A stretch of DNA of 60,000 bases from Mesostigma viride (Eukaryota; Streptophyta; Mesostigmatophyceae; Mesostigmatales; Mesostigmataceae): NCBI GenBank assembly GCA_009746045.1, contig RPFO01000288.1, forward strand, positions 725,855-785,854, in the 5' to 3' direction. Below, one piece after another: positions 33,863 through 43,779 of this stretch; position 1 is the stretch's first letter; each line of letters opens with the position of its first letter. Both the position numbers and the translations under genes were made by a program. Under the pieces are notes generated by a model. That model searched no databases and was not told the origin of the DNA. It saw nothing but the letters and a program-made list of their open reading frames with translations.

Positions 33863-36615
33863 ATGGCTAGCGGCGTGCAGCCGCAGGCAGGTATTGAAAA
33901 CAATGGCGGGGATGCCGGACATGTGGAGCATGCCAGTGAACAGGACGCAGTAGCACCACCGGGGCAAGAGAACACAATGGATACAGGCCCTGTATCAGTG
34001 GGCGCTGTAGGTGATGAAGTACAGAAGCAAAGGGCATCAAACGTGTACGTCAGGGGAGCAGTCAATGAACTTCATAGAATGAATGCCTCCGGTGCTTCGG
34101 ATGAGGAAACCGAGCAAACAGCCAAAACGGATGGGAAATCTCAGGTAAATTTATGACAGGGGAAATCCGGTTGTTATTTTACCAAAGGAATATTACAATA
34201 AGTGCAGTTCTTGGCGTTTGGAATCATGACATTGCTTGTGCTATTGCTCTTGAATTGCAATTTACCAAAGGAATATTACAATAAGTGCAGTTCTTGGCGT
34301 TTGGAATCATGACATTGCTTGTGCTATTGCTCTTGAATTGCATTTTACCAAAGGAATATTACTAAGTGCAGTTTTTGGCGTTTGGAATCATGACATTGCT
34401 TGTGCTATTGCTGTTGAATTGCAACAGGCAGCATCGCAGGACCCACCTGCGCACAAGTGCCTCGTCAAGTATCTGGGATATTTGGGGGTGCTCGTGAAGG
34501 GAGCCGGCAGCCTCTCGATTGCATCCCGGGGTGCTACTGCGGCCAAGCCAGTTGTGCTTCACATGCTCGACGTGGGCAAGGGTTTTCCAACCAACAGCAG
34601 GTTCATCAACGGTATTCCTCAGATTAAACCGTTCCAGAGCACAACATCACACGAGCTCACAACTTCTACACGCTGTCTGATGAAAAGGATTCCCTGGCCC
34701 AACTAGACACCAAGAGTGACTGGCCTCCGCTGTATGTTTCGTGCAAAAAGGCTGGCTCTCGTAGCACCGCCAAGGTGACGTCGTTCTCCATCGGTGACAT
34801 CTGCAGTCATGCGGATCCTGAGCTAATGCGTGACCTGCGTGCCACTCCCACGGGCAACACCGTTGTGCGGCTTGTCATCCTCGGACTCGCTTGTGTGAGG
34901 GCAGCCAGCACTGGCCATGAGTACCAGTCCTTTGTGGCGTTGGTGCGTCCCATTTACAGCTGCGGGGAAGGAGAATGGACGGTTACCTCATTCGCCTCCG
35001 GTGAAATCCGTGTAGCGTGGTGCCGACCATATAACTTGACGGTTGACCCTGCCGCCACCGCCGAATTGCATTGCCATTCGAGTACTACCTTGGCGGATGC
35101 CATGGCGGACATCACGTCAGTGTTTACCCGCCAGGAGTCGCGCATCAACCAGTTAAGGAGCGCGACCAACAAGACCACCGGGCAGGGCTATCTTGTAAGT
35201 ATCTCAGATTGGTTTTGCATTGTTGACATTCATATGCTAGAACATGCCATGCGCAATCCAACCGCAGCCGAGCGCAAACCACACTGGCGCATATTATCAA
35301 TGTGCATACTAGAAGACACCATCAGGAGCACTCTATTTGTAAGCACCATAAAACATTAATTATTGTTGATGTAAAATGTCAATCTCTGTATGCGTGCATG
35401 TTTACAATTCAGGTGCTCGCTGTCGTCCCGCCTGCTCCATCCGATGAAGATGAAGATGAAGATGAAAGCGGGGGCGATGCCAGCTATGACCTGGAGGATG
35501 AAGAGGAGGTGGAGGAGGAGCACAATGATGGGGAAGGGGGGGGTGACGATGGCAGCGAGGAACAAACATCACCCGTCAAGCCCAAGAAGCGCGCCTCGAC
35601 GGCGGCCGGGGGGGGGGGCCAGCGGAGCTTGCGCCCTGCACGCCAGCTTGAATACCAGGGCGGGAAGGCACTGCCGCCTCGCGCAGCAAAGTCAGCACCG
35701 TCCGAGAGTGCGATGCCAGCAGCTCCCCCGGCAGCTCCCCCGGCAGCTCCCCCGGCAAAGTGGCTAGCGCCCCTTACTCAGGGGTTGCAAGCAGCACAGG
35801 CAGCAATCGCAGAGCTGAAGGACTGGGTGGGGTTTCAAGCGAAGCAGGGGAGGAAGAAGGCGCCGCCGTCTGTGGCTATGCAGATCGCTGATTTGAATGC
35901 AAAGGTTTCCAAGTGCCAATCATCATTGGCAGCGCGTGCAAAGCCGGCTGCCGCCCCAGAGAACCCCGCGACTGCGAAGCTGAAGGAACAGGTCAAATCC
36001 CTGACGGAGAGGGTTGATGCTTTGGAAAGGGAACGAGTGCCATGCACGCCTGTTGAATGTGCTCCAACCTCAAGCCGCGGCACGGAGATTCACCGGCCGA
36101 CCATTCCTGCTGCGCCTCCCACATTGCGGCAACGTGAAGGCTTCACCGGCATGCAGGGGGCAGAATGGCAGCCGGCACGCCGTGAGCCAGAGCCGCGCAA
36201 GCGCGCACCCGCGATGGATGGGGCAAGGAAGCTGGATTGGCAAGATGAGCCAGAGCCGCGCACGCGCGCACCCGCGATCGATGAGGCAAGGAAGCTGGAT
36301 TGGCAAGATGAATCGCATGGCCTGTACGAGCCTTATGACTCCTATTATATGGCCCACGGTGAGCCCTTGCAGGGCGCTTACCGTTATGCCGCCACGAGGG
36401 AGCCAGATAGGCCACATTATGCTGAGGGACATTATGCAGCAACTCAGCATACTCGTCTCACAACTCACAGCAACTTTGATGATGAACGCATGCGTGCTCG
36501 CAGCGCCCCCCGCCCCCCGCCCCCCGCCCCTCCATCGCGGAAAAGGCATCAGCCGTACTCGCAAGATGCAAATGAGCGAGGGGAACCAGTTTATTATGGT
36601 TCATGTTCATATTGA
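33863..36615 (+). CDS. second transposon gene: acidic coiled-coil protein, four exons
   Basis: Exons 33863..34144, 34428..34611, 34638..35194 and 35413..36615 join in phase to 741 residues. Splices: CAG|GTAAAT to CAACAG|GCA; AACG|GTATTC to TTCCAG|AGC (only 26 nt, see findings); CTT|GTAAGT to ATTCAG|GTG. Exons 2-3 give a folded-looking region (KCLVKYLGYLGVLVKGAGSL; VVRLVILGLACVRAASTGHE). Exon 4 starts with an acidic stretch (SDEDEDEDESGGD), then Ala/Pro repeats, a coiled coil (LKEQVKSLTERVDALERERV), a duplicated REPEPRKRAPAMD segment and a basic, Pro-rich tail. The family is unknown. By position it is the counterpart of TNPA in En/Spm, which binds subterminal motifs; that role is inferred from layout only. 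Confidence 0.6.
34176..34427 (+). repeat. 84-bp tandem triplication inside intron 1
   Basis: Three copies of a unit beginning TTTACCAAAGGAATATTA and ending GCTATTGCTCTTGAATTGCA fill the first intron of the coiled-coil gene up to its acceptor. The third copy supplies the CAACAG acceptor; copies one and two lack it. Confidence 0.85.
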
Positions 36616-36873
36616 TCGTGTTTGCACCTCTTTGTCAGTTTTCAGCCATTTATTCAGCTTTTTTATGCTGTGATGTATTAGTTGGCGAACAAAGGAATTG
36701 TGGTTGCGATCACGTAGTACTTGCTTCTCCATATGTTACATGTAGGAGACATTGGAGACAATGCTGATAATCAATTAATATTTGTCTCAAGTAATCATCA
36801 TCAATATTTTATTTTGCCATGTGCTTGCATTACTTGCGTAGGAAAAGTCAACAAATGATGTGTCAAGACATGT
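36616..36873 (+). other. 3' flank of coiled-coil gene
   Basis: AT-rich sequence between the stop codon at 36615 and the right subterminal arrays. It probably holds the 3' UTR; no canonical AATAAA is seen. Confidence 0.35.
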
Positions 36874-37247
36874 CACGGTGGCACGGTGCAACGGTGCAAC
36901 GGTGCAACGGTGCAACGGTGCAACGGTGCAACGGTGGCACAGTGGCACCCCACGTTGGGCAGTGCTTGTGGGCAATATAACATTAGTATTGGACGTTATG
37001 TTACCTCGTGACACCATACAGCATCATAAAATGGTAGTTTTATGGTGCAACGGTGCAACGGTGCAACGGTGCAACGGTGCAACGGTGCAACGGTGGCACA
37101 GTGGCACCCCACTTTAGGCAGTGCTTGTGGACATTATAACATTAGTATTGGACGTTAGGTTACCTCGTGACACCATACAAAATCATAAAATGGTAGTTTT
37201 ATGGTGCAACGGTGCAACGGTGCAACGGTGCAACGGTGCAACGGTGT
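36874..37247 (-). repeat. right subterminal array: GGTGCAAC runs in a tandem unit of about 160 bp
   Basis: Three runs of 5-6 GGTGCAAC copies (about 36876-36938, 37043-37098, 37202-37246) separated by a spacer with GGCAGTGCTTGTGG and CATTAGTATTGGACGTTA. The orientation is inverted relative to the left array, while the spacer is unrelated to the left spacer. Only the 8-bp motif is therefore conserved between the two ends. Confidence 0.8.
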
Positions 37248-37336
37248 CAAAACATGATGAGACACTTACCTCCTACCTTTGGACCTAAGAGAGGTACAAA
37301 ATAACAAAGTTGAAAAAAATCAATTTGTACTTGTGC

Positions 37337-37364
37337 TGTAGTACAATTCCAGGTGTGCCTAGGG
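37337..37364 (-). repeat. right terminal inverted repeat of the 14-kb transposon
   Basis: TGTAGTACAATTCCAGGTGT then GCCTAGGG, the complement of the left end with one difference. It is followed directly by AGC, the presumed 3-bp target duplication. Confidence 0.85.
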
Positions 37365-37367
37365 AGC

Positions 37368-37839
37368 TGCAATCGGACACGGTAAACAATCCGGCAAATG
37401 CTGTGGGTGCAATAAGACCCATGTGAGCATATCATAACAAAGGAGCGTGGGCAAGTAATCTGATCGTAGCCAGGACGTAGCATGGCTGTACAAAGGCTAA
37501 GCTAAGGCTATGGCTGTGTACCGTGCGTTAGCGGGGCACGTGACTAGGTATGATGGCTACATAGGCTAGGCAAACATTCTAGGCATGGCTGCCATGGCGG
37601 CAGTGACTACCATGCAATGGTTCAAGCTAGGGCTATTCTAGCCCGCAGGGGGCGACCACATCTTCAACTTCACATGGTTGGGGGTATCCACTTGATGGCT
37701 ATGGTGACAAACAGGCAAAGCTTATGTCTATACGTCGACACAGAGGGATCCAACGCAATGCAATAGGTCTCAGCCAATCAGAACACAGACGAACCGGTAA
37801 GGTTCTCTATAGATATGCTTTACACGTCTCCTATAACTG
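37368..37839. other. intergenic; no gene recognised
   Basis: Short stretch between the large transposon and the second copy of repeat family D. It has no coding signal and no array. Confidence 0.4.
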
Positions 37840-39691
37840 AAGGGGACGGGACACCCCCGAATTTTTTGGCGCCAAAAAATTCACGCCGGAACCGAAGGTC
37901 ACAAATTTCACGTGCGCGGTGCGCGCACCCCCTGCGGAAGTGGACATGGCGACTGCGTTCAGCAGGCGAAACTACCACAATAGGGCGAGCGAAATGCAAA
38001 AATTTTACTCGAATTTTACTCGGCGATGAGTTTATGATGTAATTTTGTGGCGGAAATCAGCTGGTTTACAATATCGCTGTTGTTTTTTTATGCCATCGGC
38101 ATGGGGGGTAATCTGATTTTTTTTGTCGCGCTGAATGAAATAGAATTCATGATAGCGGCAGTACAATCGCGTTTTTGGAGGTTGTTCTGACCGTGAAGCA
38201 GGCACCGGTTGCATCGAATTCTAAAACGAGGTGGTGCTTTTTTCAAGATTTTCGGCCATTATCGGTAAGTAATTGTTCAGACCTGCGCAGTGCGTGTCTG
38301 ACCTGTCCATGATGGAAGAACGGCTGTTGTTGCGCGCCTGGGCGAGGGATTTCCGAGGGCGTGGTACAGCTTTGTCGCGAATGTTATTTGCTTTCAGTGC
38401 TTTCTTCTATGAGCTCATCGTTCGAAGTTTTTTGCGTTCTGTTTGGGCAGTTTCCGCCAGCTAGCTCGCCGTCGCTTGCCGTTGTGTTGTCAAATACCTG
38501 GCAGCTTTAGATTGTTTTCGTTGATGTCGTGATCAGGGCCGCTTCAGTCGCAGCCTATAGCCCTTCGGGAAGGTATAAGGCATTTCATAAAACGTGTTCT
38601 GGCAAGGATGTTGTGTCTCAGTGTCCAGAGGCCTCAATTGAGGCCTTTTGGCTCAATTGAGGCCTTTTTTACCAAGATCTCACAAAGTACGGTATTTTGG
38701 CGGGAAGGACCGGTCCTATGGGTCGTCCGGCCCCAGTGGCGCGAATCTGGTACATGTGCTGAGCGTCCTGACCCGTTGGGGTCGACAGGGGTCGACGGTT
38801 ACTGAAAAATACGTGAGGTGGAAAAGTACCTATTTTTGCCACTTTCGTGCAACGGGACGAGGAATTTTCACGAATGCACGACCATGGCGGCCTCGAGTAA
38901 AATGGACCGTATGGCCACGTTCGTGCATCATTTCGAGCAGTATGGAGCGCGTTGGGCAGATAAATTATCCTTGAAGCTAGCCCGACCGCTAAATGTGTCA
39001 AAAGTCGATTTATAAATTCGTGGGGTCGTTATTTGTGTGCTGAATGCCAGGTTAGTGAAGTTCAGATGGGGCGTAGATGGCGTTGATAGTGCGCCTGCCA
39101 GCAGGACGATGCTTCGATATGTTGGGAAGGAGACTAGCGGAACGGCGGGGGGGGATGTTGGGGCAGCCGTGACTAAAGGGGCGCTGGTTATATTTGAGCC
39201 TTTTGTCGTGAATCCATAGGTAGAGGAAGGGGTGTTTTTAGCTAGGAAAAACTGGGTTGCGGACAATAAACGCGCGCGCGCCCCCAGATATGGGAGCGCA
39301 ATTATGCGAACAGCGCTGGTGAGGCCGCTGCAGCCGCTTTCATACGTCAATGGACGACGCATGGAGCGTCTGTCCGGCCAGATTTGCGGGCTGCATCGCT
39401 TCCGGACAACTTGAAAACGCCGAGCTTGAACAGCTTTTCTGATGCAGCCACGTTCAGCGCCAACGCATATGCGTGCTTAGTGATCCCGGGTGTGACGGGT
39501 GTGAAAGGTAAGTGCGTCCTGGTGGTAGAAAGGGAATGGCATCGATTTGCTTGTGATATCGCCAGTTTTTAGCTGCCTATCGGCGCCTAGTGCCGAGGTG
39601 ACGTAAGGCAGGCTATATTACTTCGTGCAGTGCTCTGCGGCTGGCCCCCACCGTGTAGACGTGTTTGCTTTCCATAAGAAGCATGGCAGTT
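37840..39691 (+). repeat. dispersed repeat family D, copy 2 (left part, split by copia element)
   Basis: The head GGGGACGGGACACCCCCGAA then TTTTTTGGCGCCAAAAAATT matches the heads of copies 1 and 3. It is followed by the GATGAGTTTATGATGT, ATGATAGCGGCAGTACAATC and CATTATCGGTAAGTA blocks in the same order. The copia element interrupts it at the CCTGC at 39692, and the right part resumes at 48092. The AGGCCTCAATTGAGGCCT palindrome occurs here (38629) and again in the right part (48751). Confidence 0.55.
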
Positions 39692-39696
39692 CCTGC

Positions 39697-40350
39697 AGTT
39701 AGCATATTGGGGCACCAAGGTGCTAGATGGATGCAGGTTGAGGAGACCTTTCCAACGCCGTGTCAACCGCCTAGAACAGACAAGGGACGAGAAAGATATC
39801 AAGTCCCGAAGTACTGCCGACCGGTGGGCGAGGGCGGTGCACACTCAGGGCATAGTGGACAGGACACGTGGCAGGCCGTGCCTGCACAGGCTTAGCCTGA
39901 ACTCTCACGTGACTGGGACACAATGGACTGAGGACTCAACGGTACTGTGGCTAGTAGAAGCCAGTAACCAGCCAGCAGGTCTGCAAGGATGTAAGTCCTT
40001 GCAGGACTGTGGCAGGTCCTGTGCTGTCCTAGACACAGGATAGCCAGAGATTCCTGTATGCTGCCTGCAACGAGGATGCAAGGCAGCGATACGAGGCTCT
40101 GGCAATGTAGCGTTGCCCAGCGTTGCTCATGACCGAGGAACAAGGATGGAACGAGGTTGCATATAGCTCGAGGCTCAACGAGGCAACGAGCGTCTTCACA
40201 CACGAACCTTGGTCGTCACGACGAGTGGCGAGCCTATCGAGGGTCGTAGGCCTGGTGTGAGGATAAAGGTTGCTAGCCAGCAGCCTAGGGTCATTCCAGC
40301 CGGCAAGGACCAGGAGCTCACAAGCTCTGCTGACGAGTTGCTGCGCAAAT
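39697..40350 (+). repeat. 5' LTR of copia-like element
   Basis: 654 bp, from AGTTAGCATATTGGGGCACC to TTGCTGCGCAAAT. It matches 47434-48086 with about six substitutions and one single-base indel by eye (about 1% divergence). The host duplication CCTGC precedes it at 39692-39696. The ends are A...T rather than the usual TG...CA. Confidence 0.85.
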
Positions 40351-41352
40351 CGTACTATTGCTTCCACGCTTTCATGTCTGGTTCATCGTCAAGCAGCCAC
40401 GGTGCTGGTGAGGCGAACGAGCAGAGAGACGCGCAAGCGTTTTTCCCCTACCGTAACCAAGCAAACGCTCCAACATTCGTGCAAGCGGCCTACGTAGCGA
40501 GGCACTTGGCAGAAGAGGGGTGGGTGGCGGTGAGTGGGGGAGGCAACAGGCCAGCGGCGGCGGACCCGATTATTCAACGGGCTCGCGTCGTGATTTCTCC
40601 AGGTGAGACGGGGCGAGTGGCGGTGGAAGAGTTGGTGCGCTACGTGACGCGCTAGCTGAAACTGCTAATCGTGTGGAGGTCGCTTATCAGGGCGCCCATA
40701 TCACGCTTGCCGGTCTCGACCTAGCCAGGGAGGCGCTTAGCCAGATTGTGGCAACAGCGCTCGGCAGCACCCGACTGTTTAACCACTGGGTGGCGACAGC
40801 AGTGCTAGGAGAGGGGGTACCAGACGCCGACATCATCCGGAACGCGCGTGCTCGGGAGACGGTAAATCCTTGGAGCACGGCAGAGGTATTTGCCCAAACC
40901 ATTGAGAATCTTGTTGCTGTCCTTTTGCAAGAGTCGAGAGGGTACGCAGACAGGTTCTATATTACCACGCAGCCTTTCGGGGTATACTCAGGCTTGATAC
41001 ACCGAGGCCGGAAACCACCACTGCGTGGGGTCCGGAGGTGGAGATTGTCGCAGGGGTCGAGAAGACGCCTGAAGACGTCCATTTTGAGTGGACTGACAAG
41101 CCAGAGGGCTCCGTCAAGCGCTCAGCCCAGCAGATAAACGAGGGCGACGGCACTACCGAGACCTACGAGGCAAGGCAGAGAGCTGATCTGCATATCCCTC
41201 GTGAGGCGACTCACGAGTACGACCGTTACGGCCGAGGCGAGCAGAACGAGCTGTCGGCGGCGGTAAGCGGTGGTTGCGCAATCTTGCTTGGCATCGCAAC
41301 CCAGGCGAGACACAACATCCAGTCGAACGCAAGGAAGACGGGCGACCTGTGA
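40351..41352 (+). pseudogene. extra ORF region upstream of copia gag, unknown function
   Basis: Coding-like sequence runs from the LTR edge in three overlapping frames. 40351-40655 holds AFFPYRNQANAPTFVQAAYV and VISPGETGRVAVEELVRYVT. 40658-41000 holds YQGAHITLAGLDLAREALSQ and TIENLVAVLLQESRGYADRF. After another shift near 40990, 41000-41352 holds VEKTPEDVHFEWTDKPEGSV. About 330 residues appear to form one ancestral protein broken by two shifts. It has no zinc knuckle, no protease motif and no similarity that I recognise. A further stretch to about 41880 includes a basic NRKRKEV motif. It could be an extra structural or accessory protein of this element lineage. Confidence 0.5.
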
Positions 41353-41944
41353 CCTGCGTGCTGGGAGAGTTTAACCCAGACCTCCAGATTGTCGCAGAGG
41401 CAGCAGCAGCCACACGGTTGCTGAGGGTGTTGAGCAGCGTCCAGACCGTGAGGAGGGGCAGGCGAGTGCAAGCCAGGAGGCGGCCTCGTCTGGAGTAAGT
41501 GCGTGAGCCTGAGTGGGTTCCAGCGGCCATATCTGCGTGTGTTTTCTGTGGTATTCTATAATGCTTCGTAACACGCGCGGGGCGGCAGCGGGAGCGGGGC
41601 GGGAGCGGGGGATGGCGGGGGTGAGGCAAGGGCAGACACGGGAGGCCCCGCCAACGTCGTGCCAGAGGGACAGGCAATCCCAACGGCAGAGGGCGTCAAT
41701 GGCAGGAGGGCGTCCAACCGGAAGAGGAAAGAGGTGGCACAAGGGGAGGAGCGTGCAGGGTGGCCAACCGACGGCGTGGTGCTGACGGGGGAGGGCCAGA
41801 ATGATGCTGAACGGCAAGCACCTGGTAAGAGACCATGTGTGCCTCCGTCTGGTGTTCCTGCAGCTATGTTCCTGCGCCATTAGCACCGTAGGAGCTGCTG
41901 TCATTGGCAGTGACCCTCGTGCTTTGCCTGGGACTAGACCTCAT

Positions 41945-42907
41945 ATGAGTGCTGTGGCTGTGATGAATGGCCAGAAGCCTCTCAAGCCTCCTGTGGGACA
42001 GGAAGAGCTAGACAAGTGGTTGGAGGATATGGAGCTAGTTTCATGCTCTGTAGATCCCACTGTCAACCTTGTGCAGGTATTCCACACATCCACGACTAAT
42101 AGGGATTCAAGTGAGAGGGTGAGGGACAAGGCTAGGCAGGCTGTCAAGGACAAGCTGACTTGGTCTCAGTTCCTAGAGGGCCTACGTCAGGAGTTTTCTG
42201 ATAAGGTACTCAACCTCACTAATCACTATAAGCTCAGCTATGATACCTTTGAGATCAAGGGCACAATAGCTGAGGAGCTGCAGCGGCTCACACGCATCAG
42301 GGAGAAGGGGGCCAAGCATGGCTTCAATCTGACTGATAGAGCAGTGGCAGATTACTTCCTGGATCGCATGGGGCTGAGTGTGGATGGGAGAAATGCAGCT
42401 AGGATGTTTGCTGATCAGACAGATGGGACGTGGCCAGCCTTGCAAAAGGTTATTTTCAATATCCGTCCATCTGACAATGCTGCTTGCAAGGCAATCCAGG
42501 TGACTGGTGCCCCTTCAGCCTCCGCTCATCAGGTCCATGGTGACGCCCCTGGGCAGGGTGCTCAGGGAGAAACCAGACCTAGTAGGCGTCAGAGGGCTAA
42601 CAGGCGCAGGCAGAATGGTAACCAGGGTGGCAAGGGCCAGCAGCAGGGATCCAAAGGCAAGGGTCAGCAGCAGGCTGGTGGTCACCAGGGTGGTCAGCAG
42701 AACAAGGGTGGCCAAGGGCAAGGCAAGAGCCAGGGCCAGGGCACCCAGGCCAGTCAGAGCAGCCAGAACCAGGGTGGCCTGAAGAAGGCTGCTGCTGGGA
42801 AGGATGACAAGTGCTTTGGATGTGGCAGGACGGGTCATTGGCGACGTGACTGCCCAGACCAGGCCAAGTCTGCTGGAGCAGGCTCTGGCCAGGTGGGTAA
42901 GCCATGA
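41945..42907 (+). CDS. copia-like gag with CCHC zinc knuckle
   Basis: I start at the ATG giving MSAVAVMNGQKPLKPPVGQE; an upstream open extension lacks gag character. 320 residues: a helical capsid-type region (LTWSQFLEGLRQEFSDKVLN; IAEELQRLTRIREKG), a Gly/Gln-rich linker (about residues 200-280), and CFGCGRTGHWRRDC near residue 300, a perfect C-x2-C-x4-H-x4-C knuckle that would bind element RNA. It stops 6 bp before the next open frame, so pol is in a separate frame. Confidence 0.8.
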   Translation: MSAVAVMNGQKPLKPPVGQEELDKWLEDMELVSCSVDPTVNLVQVFHTSTTNRDSSERVRDKARQAVKDKLTWSQFLEGLRQEFSDKVLNLTNHYKLSYDTFEIKGTIAEELQRLTRIREKGAKHGFNLTDRAVADYFLDRMGLSVDGRNAARMFADQTDGTWPALQKVIFNIRPSDNAACKAIQVTGAPSASAHQVHGDAPGQGAQGETRPSRRQRANRRRQNGNQGGKGQQQGSKGKGQQQAGGHQGGQQNKGGQGQGKSQGQGTQASQSSQNQGGLKKAAAGKDDKCFGCGRTGHWRRDCPDQAKSAGAGSGQVGKP

Positions 42908-42913
42908 CTTGAG

Positions 42914-43753
42914 ATGTTGTCCCCTGTAAATAGTCAATCACCCCTAGTGGGACGAACAGTTGTACATAGTAATGGGGGTGTCCCTCTTGTGCAGCAGCAA
43001 GGGGTTGGGAATGATGAGGTGCTTCCACTCAATGATTGCAATAACGCTGCTGCAGCAGTGGAATTCCCTGTGCCTGTGGCAGGTGCAGGGTCTCCAGTTG
43101 TTGGGGTTGACTCTGGGAGTCAAGCCGCCAGACTGGAAGGACCTGCAGCTTCTGTGGGAACCGGGGCTGGCTCTGGGAGCCGAGCTACCTTGGAGGAGGT
43201 CCCTGGAGCAAGAGAACAGCAGGTGGGTCGTGCTATCCCAAGCACACAGTCTTTGTCACGTTCCTCTCTGTGCAGCCAGGCTGACAGGGGGTTGAGCTAT
43301 GCTCAGGCTGGAAACACTCTACACCATATCTTTGGTCACTCTAAGCAGGCAGAGATGTTTGCTTGGAAGATTGGCAAGGAGCCTTTGCTAGAGGCCTGCA
43401 GTGCAGCTGCTCAGAATTGTGTCTGTCAGGAGAATGCTGTTCGCCTCCCACAGTCCCATGCCAGAGAACCTGCTAGAGAGCGGGGGGATATCCAGGTGGA
43501 CATCCAACACATCAGGGGCATGTATCTGTTGGTGGGGGTGGATAGGTTTAGCAGATATAGGTTGCTGACCATTCTTCCTGGAATGCAGGAGCATCAGCTG
43601 TTGATGGGTCTCCAGTCTTTGTTGCCAGGCTTTGGGGTGTACACCAAGGTGCAAGCTGACTTGCAGTTTGACTGCTTGATCAAGCTGGCTGACCAGCTTC
43701 CTTGTAAGTTGGTAGTGGTCCCTAGGGAATCCATGGGCAGCAGGGAGCTGTAG
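42914..43753 (+). pseudogene. copia-like integrase, N-terminal part
   Basis: After a low-complexity lead-in, the frame gives an HH-CC-like zinc region (LHHIFGHSKQAEMF ... NCVCQENAVRLP) and the core: first aspartate in GDIQVDIQHIRGMYLLVGVD, second in VQADLQFDCLIK. The frame stops at 43753; the third catalytic residue is found after a one-nucleotide shift as VERSIREVK at about 43752-43778, in the next ORF's frame. A VDSGSQA near residue 66 looks like a copia protease DSGA box but lacks the rest of that domain. Confidence 0.65.
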
Positions 43754-43779
43754 AGAGATCTATACGTGAAGTAAAAACA

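Larger units (their letters stand above)
23352..37364. mobile_element. 14.0-kb TIR transposon with 8-bp subterminal arrays and two divergent genes
   Basis: Inverted repeats of 28 bp with a single A/G difference mark both ends: 23352-23379 begins CCCTAAGCACACCTGG and 37337-37364 ends with the complement, CCTAGGG outermost. Both are flanked by AGC (23349-23351; 37365-37367), a 3-bp duplication. Inside each end lie arrays of GTTGCACC in inverted orientation, and the same motif forms a palindrome between two divergent genes. A 3-bp target duplication, subterminal repeated motifs and two genes are the architecture of En/Spm (CACTA) elements, where TNPA binds subterminal motifs. The transposase motifs here, however, resemble the DUF7869-like GHTHxDxD type, which I do not know from CACTA. 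Without the nested retrotransposon the element is 8.6 kb. Confidence 0.8.

Noticed and set aside
41801-41944. Start of gag at 41801
   Set aside because: The stretch up to 41945 lacks gag-like composition, and the MSAVAVMNGQ start begins the conserved helical region.
43100-43140. VDSGSQA as the copia protease
   Set aside because: Only the short box is present; no partner ILG motif or hydrophobic strands follow, whereas the DTNSQVSIL ... ILGQNFL pair at 44500-44710 has both.
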